A stretch of 34,632 nucleotides of DNA from Oscillospiraceae bacterium. GTDB taxonomy: Bacteria; Bacillota; Clostridia; Oscillospirales; Ruminococcaceae. Of the stretch, positions 32,505 through 34,632 are shown in pieces; positions within the stretch are counted from its first letter, which is position 1, and each line of letters starts with the position of its first letter. Under the pieces are notes generated by a model that had not been told where the DNA came from, ran no database searches, and saw only the letters and a program-made list of their open reading frames with translations. Made by a program: the position numbers and the translations under genes. The stretch covers positions 1-34,632 of the forward strand of contig SVMZ01000034.1 in assembly GCA_015067185.1 (NCBI GenBank), given 5' to 3'.

Positions 32505-33130
32505 TTTGAAACTCCTTCCTGTTCTTCATAATCTTCTTTTTCTCTTATATCAGCACCGCGAACAACTACGGTGTTGTCATCCTCTACCGCGCAGACGGTT
32601 ACTGTCTCGTTGGTACCGAGCCGCCTGTCGCCTTCGTTCACTGCATCCAGTTCAACAAAACTATTCTGCAGCAGGATCGTTACCTTGCCGCTGCCTTCCC
32701 CTCTGGGTGGGACGGGAATATATACCTTGGCTCTTTTACCCATAGCATTCTCTATTACAATATTACCATTGGTCTGCAGCTTCATAATACTGCGGAACAG
32801 CAGTGCCACACCAATCAGCGCCGCCAAACCGGCAGCGGTTGCAATCAGCGCTGAAAAAACCGTCGGCAGATTTCCCAGTTCGCAGACAAGGCCGGCCCAG
32901 CCGCCCACCGAGAAAAACGCTACAATTCCCCGCACACTGATCAGGGAAAGTCCTTCGCCTGCATCCGCGTTAATATCAGATATGTCATCCACATCGATAT
33001 CCACATCGCCGCCTCCGCCGATACCAAAGAGCAGCAGCACCGCCTGAATGATCATTACTACCGTGGCAGGCACCGCCATCAGGGTAAATATCTGCCCTGC
33101 AAGAGACAAGCTGCCCCACCATTCCAACAT
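32492..33130 (-). CDS. NfeD-like membrane protein
   Basis: A 212-residue protein. A membrane segment is near residues 12-36 (IFTLMAVPATVVMIIQAVLL), followed by an acidic loop (DVDIDVDDISDINADAG), two further hydrophobic segments around 67-112, and a C-terminal OB-like domain (GKRAKVYIPVPPRGEGSGKV, ETVTVCAVEDDNTVVV). It is close to the YuaF/NfeD1b group, which is encoded beside flotillins and helps membrane organisation. GAGGAGG precedes ATG 33130. It follows the DUF1836 gene by 30 bases and overlaps flotillin. Confidence 0.88.
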   Translation of the reverse strand: MLEWWGSLSLAGQIFTLMAVPATVVMIIQAVLLLFGIGGGGDVDIDVDDISDINADAGEGLSLISVRGIVAFFSVGGWAGLVCELGNLPTVFSALIATAAGLAALIGVALLFRSIMKLQTNGNIVIENAMGKRAKVYIPVPPRGEGSGKVTILLQNSFVELDAVNEGDRRLGTNETVTVCAVEDDNTVVVRGADIREKEDYEEQEGVSKWVY

Positions 33131-33160
33131 AGAAAACCCTCCTCAAAACTTCAGATTACT

Positions 33161-33784
33161 TTATGTTTCCTCTTCAAATTCTTCCTCAATCTGAACTGAC
33201 AGAACACAATCCGGCGCATCTCCGCCCAACCCCAACTCCTGCGAGAGTCGGTCTGCCCGTACCTTGATGATGGATGCGGAATAATAGAAGAGGATCAGCT
33301 TAATTCCGTTCTCCAACCTTGTACGTCCTCCCGGAAAAGGCTCGATATAACCACGAACTGTCAGAGTGTGACTGATCATATTATTCAATGCACCGGGCGA
33401 CAGAATGGTTTCATAGTCTGCTTTATCCAGTATATCACAGACAGCAATATATAATTCTGTTTCTGATATAACATCATCCTCTCTGCATTCGGGACTTCCG
33501 TTTATGTAAGTCATGATTTTTGCCACATTCTCCAGCCGGGTCACATTCCGCAGCATATTGATCAGGATGATCCGCGCAAGATGGTTGGCACTGTACCGCT
33601 TATCCACCGGACGCGGTACCCAGCCTCTTCCTACCCAATTCTGGATCGAGGTGGTATCCAGCCCGGTAATCTCCCTCACCTGCGAAAGTGTGATTCCTTT
33701 TGTAGCAAAAAACAGTCCTTCAAAGAGTTCTCCGGCTTTTTTCCCTTTTCGCGGCACCAGAGTGCCCGGAAAACAGACATTCAT
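33161..33784 (-). CDS. DUF1836 putative DNA-binding protein
   Basis: A 207-residue protein with an N-terminal MerR-like winged helix (GITLSQVREITGLDTTSIQN, then WVGRGWVPRPVDKRYSANHLARI) and an alpha-helical remainder typical of the DUF1836 family in Firmicutes. The start is ATG 33784, with AAGGAGG 9 bases upstream; a GTG at 33793 touches that ribosome site. It opens the NfeD-flotillin operon, behind a near-consensus promoter and a dyad over the expected transcript start, so it may repress its own operon. The ligand is unknown. Confidence 0.82.
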   Translation of the reverse strand: MNVCFPGTLVPRKGKKAGELFEGLFFATKGITLSQVREITGLDTTSIQNWVGRGWVPRPVDKRYSANHLARIILINMLRNVTRLENVAKIMTYINGSPECREDDVISETELYIAVCDILDKADYETILSPGALNNMISHTLTVRGYIEPFPGGRTRLENGIKLILFYYSASIIKVRADRLSQELGLGGDAPDCVLSVQIEEEFEEET

Positions 33785-33842
33785 CTCCGTCACCCTCCTT
33801 CTCTGTTTCTTTCTTCTGCATTATTGGCATCGATCGATACCC

Positions 33843-33867
33843 TGTGTAAATAACCCTCTTTTACACA
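33843..33867. repeat. inverted repeat TGTGTAAA-N9-TTTACACA, candidate operator
   Basis: Perfect 8-base arms (33843-33850 and 33860-33867) lie just downstream of the -10 box of the minus-strand promoter and over the expected transcript start. A repressor site is the simplest reading; it could also form a leader hairpin. Confidence 0.5.
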
Positions 33868-33875
33868 TCACAATG

Positions 33876-33904
33876 ATAATATCACACACTCGCATGAATG
33901 TCAA
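33876..33904 (-). promoter_or_regulatory. promoter of the DUF1836-NfeD-flotillin-XRE operon
   Basis: On the minus strand TTGACA (33899-33904) and TATTAT (33876-33881) are separated by exactly 17 bases. Confidence 0.8.
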
Positions 33905-34023
33905 TAGTGCTCTTCTATATTTTTATAGCATTCTTATGTTTTATGTCAAATTCTCTTAAATTCATAAAAATATTTATTTTTTCAGTGCAAAAAAACGATT
34001 TTATTTTTTCTCTCAATAAACCC

Positions 34024-34052
34024 TTGCATTTTCCATTGTTTTGGTGTATGAT
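34024..34052 (+). promoter_or_regulatory. promoter of the tRNA-Val gene
   Basis: TTGCAT (34024-34029) and TATGAT (34047-34052) are separated by 17 bases; the tRNA starts 29 bases after the -10 box. Confidence 0.75.
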
Positions 34053-34081
34053 ATATTGCACACGGAAAAAACAGCATATGT

Positions 34082-34157
34082 GGACGATTAGCTCAGCTGG
34101 AAGAGCATTCGCTTGACGTGCGAAGGGTCAGCGGTTCGATCCCGTTATCGTCCACCA
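34082..34157 (+). tRNA. tRNA-Val (anticodon GAC)
   Basis: The cloverleaf is complete. The acceptor stem is GGACGAT with ATCGTCC, the D arm is GCTC/GAGC, and the anticodon stem is TTCGC/GCGAA with loop TTGACGT, which places GAC at 34-36. The variable loop is 5 bases and the T arm reads AGCGG-TTCGATC-CCGTT. The discriminator A and CCA are encoded (34154-34157). It has its own promoter and terminator. Confidence 0.95.
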
Positions 34158-34165
34158 AGCACCGA

Positions 34166-34197
34166 GAAAACCGCTTAAAATAGCGGTTTTCTTCTTT
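34166..34197 (+). terminator. terminator of the tRNA gene
   Basis: GAAAACCGCT (34166-34175) pairs with AGCGGTTTTC (34182-34191) and is followed by TTCTTT. Confidence 0.85.
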
Positions 34198-34210
34198 ATG
34201 TATAAAAAAA

Positions 34211-34345
34211 TTGTAAGAATAAGATTTTTCTTACAAAGCCAAAAAACAGGGGCAGCGATAGGGTTGTGCCCTAAAGGACAGTTTGGCAGTATATTACCTA
34301 CCGGGTGAAAAAAGCAAAAACCGCAGAAAAATCTGCGGCTTTTTC
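34211..34345 (+). other. possible structured RNA between the tRNA and the ROK-type gene
   Basis: No gene is present in 34198-34425. A 9-bp hairpin (34211-34219 with 34228-34236) is followed by a G-rich block in which GGGCA (34250-34254) can pair with TGCCC (34267-34271), and loop bases TAGG (34259-34262) can pair with CCTA (34297-34300). A terminator-like stem follows at 34312-34345. The order folded core, then terminator, resembles an sRNA or riboswitch. No known class is recognised, and no promoter for it was found. Confidence 0.3.
34312..34345 (+). terminator. terminator-like hairpin
   Basis: CCGCAGA (34321-34327) and TCTGCGG (34332-34338) form the stem, extended by A- and T-runs on either side, and end in CTTTTTC. 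Confidence 0.75.
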
Positions 34346-34357
34346 ATGTTTTATATA

Positions 34358-34386
34358 TTGGCAAGGATAAATATCTGTGATATAAT
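34358..34386 (+). promoter_or_regulatory. promoter of the ROK-type repressor gene
   Basis: TTGGCA (34358-34363) and TATAAT (34381-34386) are separated by 17 bases. The -10 box is followed by a small AT-only dyad (ATAATTAATTAT). Confidence 0.75.
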
Positions 34387-34425
34387 TAATTATATCAACG
34401 GTTGAAAAATATCAGGAGAAAGTAT

Positions 34426-34632
34426 ATGCCAAGTGAAAAACAAGCTGCGGAGCGATTCGACAATCTTTCTGCAATTATTAAGGTTATACGCTCGAAGGGG
34501 CATATAACGCGGCGTGAGCTTGCATCAAGACTTTCGCTCAGTTGGGGATGCATTTCGGAGCTTATAGGAATGCTTGTCGCCGATGGTACGGTTATAGAGG
34601 AGAAGCTACCGCCCTCTGATGCTAAGGGAAGA
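34426..34632 (+). CDS. ROK/NagC-type transcriptional repressor, N-terminal part
   Basis: 69 codons are visible from ATG 34426 (AGGAG upstream) to the window edge, with no stop. The segment GHITRRELASRLSLSWGCIS followed by ELIGMLVADGTVIEEK is a winged helix-turn-helix like the N-terminus of ROK-family repressors (XylR, NagC). The sugar-kinase-like domain that would confirm the family lies outside the window. Four of its 69 codons are ATA, with ACG and TCG also used, unlike most genes in the window, which prefer ATC, ACC and TCC. This hints at a different origin. Confidence 0.65.
   Translation, partial: MPSEKQAAERFDNLSAIIKVIRSKGHITRRELASRLSLSWGCISELIGMLVADGTVIEEKLPPSDAKGR

Noticed and set aside
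34249-34302. Resemblance of this block to the fluoride riboswitch (GAT-GG, TAAA, CCTAC order)
   Set aside because: The resemblance is superficial: the second stem and the conserved TAATGA segment are not convincing, and no fluoride-exporter gene follows.
1-34632. CRISPR arrays, insertion sequences, transposase genes, rRNA or toxin-antitoxin pairs
   Set aside because: I looked for spaced direct repeats, transposase-like frames with terminal repeats, and rRNA-like segments, and saw none. The four mini-membrane genes are paralogues with signal peptides rather than toxin-antitoxin pairs.

Overview
The window looks like a chromosomal segment of an endospore-forming, anaerobic Gram-positive bacterium of the Clostridia, probably a gut-type Oscillospiraceae/Ruminococcaceae relative. 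The evidence is a complete spoIIAA-spoIIAB-sigF operon, strong AGGAGG ribosome sites, lipoprotein signal peptides, an LplB/LplC-type sugar ABC transporter and several glycan-use genes. All assignments come from reading the sequence and recalling family motifs; no search was run.

Layout. (1) 1-7423: a carbohydrate-uptake locus. A partial cytoplasmic glycosidase-like gene leaves the window on the minus strand. Divergent from it are two permeases, a large lipoprotein binding protein and a membrane-anchored AraC-type regulator; no transport ATPase is present. (2) 7481-10077, minus: hemW followed by a xylulokinase. (3) 10211-15934, plus: a nine-gene run, namely a lone periplasmic-binding-like lipoprotein, ilvB, ilvN, an MFS-like membrane protein, four tandem paralogous mini-membrane proteins joined by ATGA stop/start overlaps, and a small polytopic membrane protein. 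hemW and the lipoprotein gene are divergent from abutting promoters, and both appear to start at CTG. (4) 16004-18344: an AraC regulator divergent from a GH27 alpha-galactosidase. (5) 18392-20041: the spoIIA operon, with a perfect Spo0A box upstream and a hairpin lying between the Shine-Dalgarno sequence and the start of spoIIAA. (6) 20340-22879: an HtrA-type membrane protease and cysteine synthase. (7) 23146-26407: an E2-like acyltransferase domain protein whose catalytic His position is Glu, then trmB, mnmA and a YhcH-family gene. (8) 26484-30595, minus: MoxR ATPase, DUF58 protein, a DUF4129-like membrane protein without a transglutaminase core, and a nitroreductase. (9) 30770-33784, minus: a DUF1836 regulator, an NfeD-like protein, flotillin and an XRE-type regulator. 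(10) 34082-34632: tRNA-Val(GAC), a stretch with a possible structured RNA, and the start of a ROK-type repressor whose codon use differs from the rest of the window.

The least explained element is the four-copy mini-membrane-protein cassette at 14574-15539 with its flanking membrane genes (13511-14551 and 15542-15934). It sits in an operon that also carries acetolactate synthase and an orphan binding protein.
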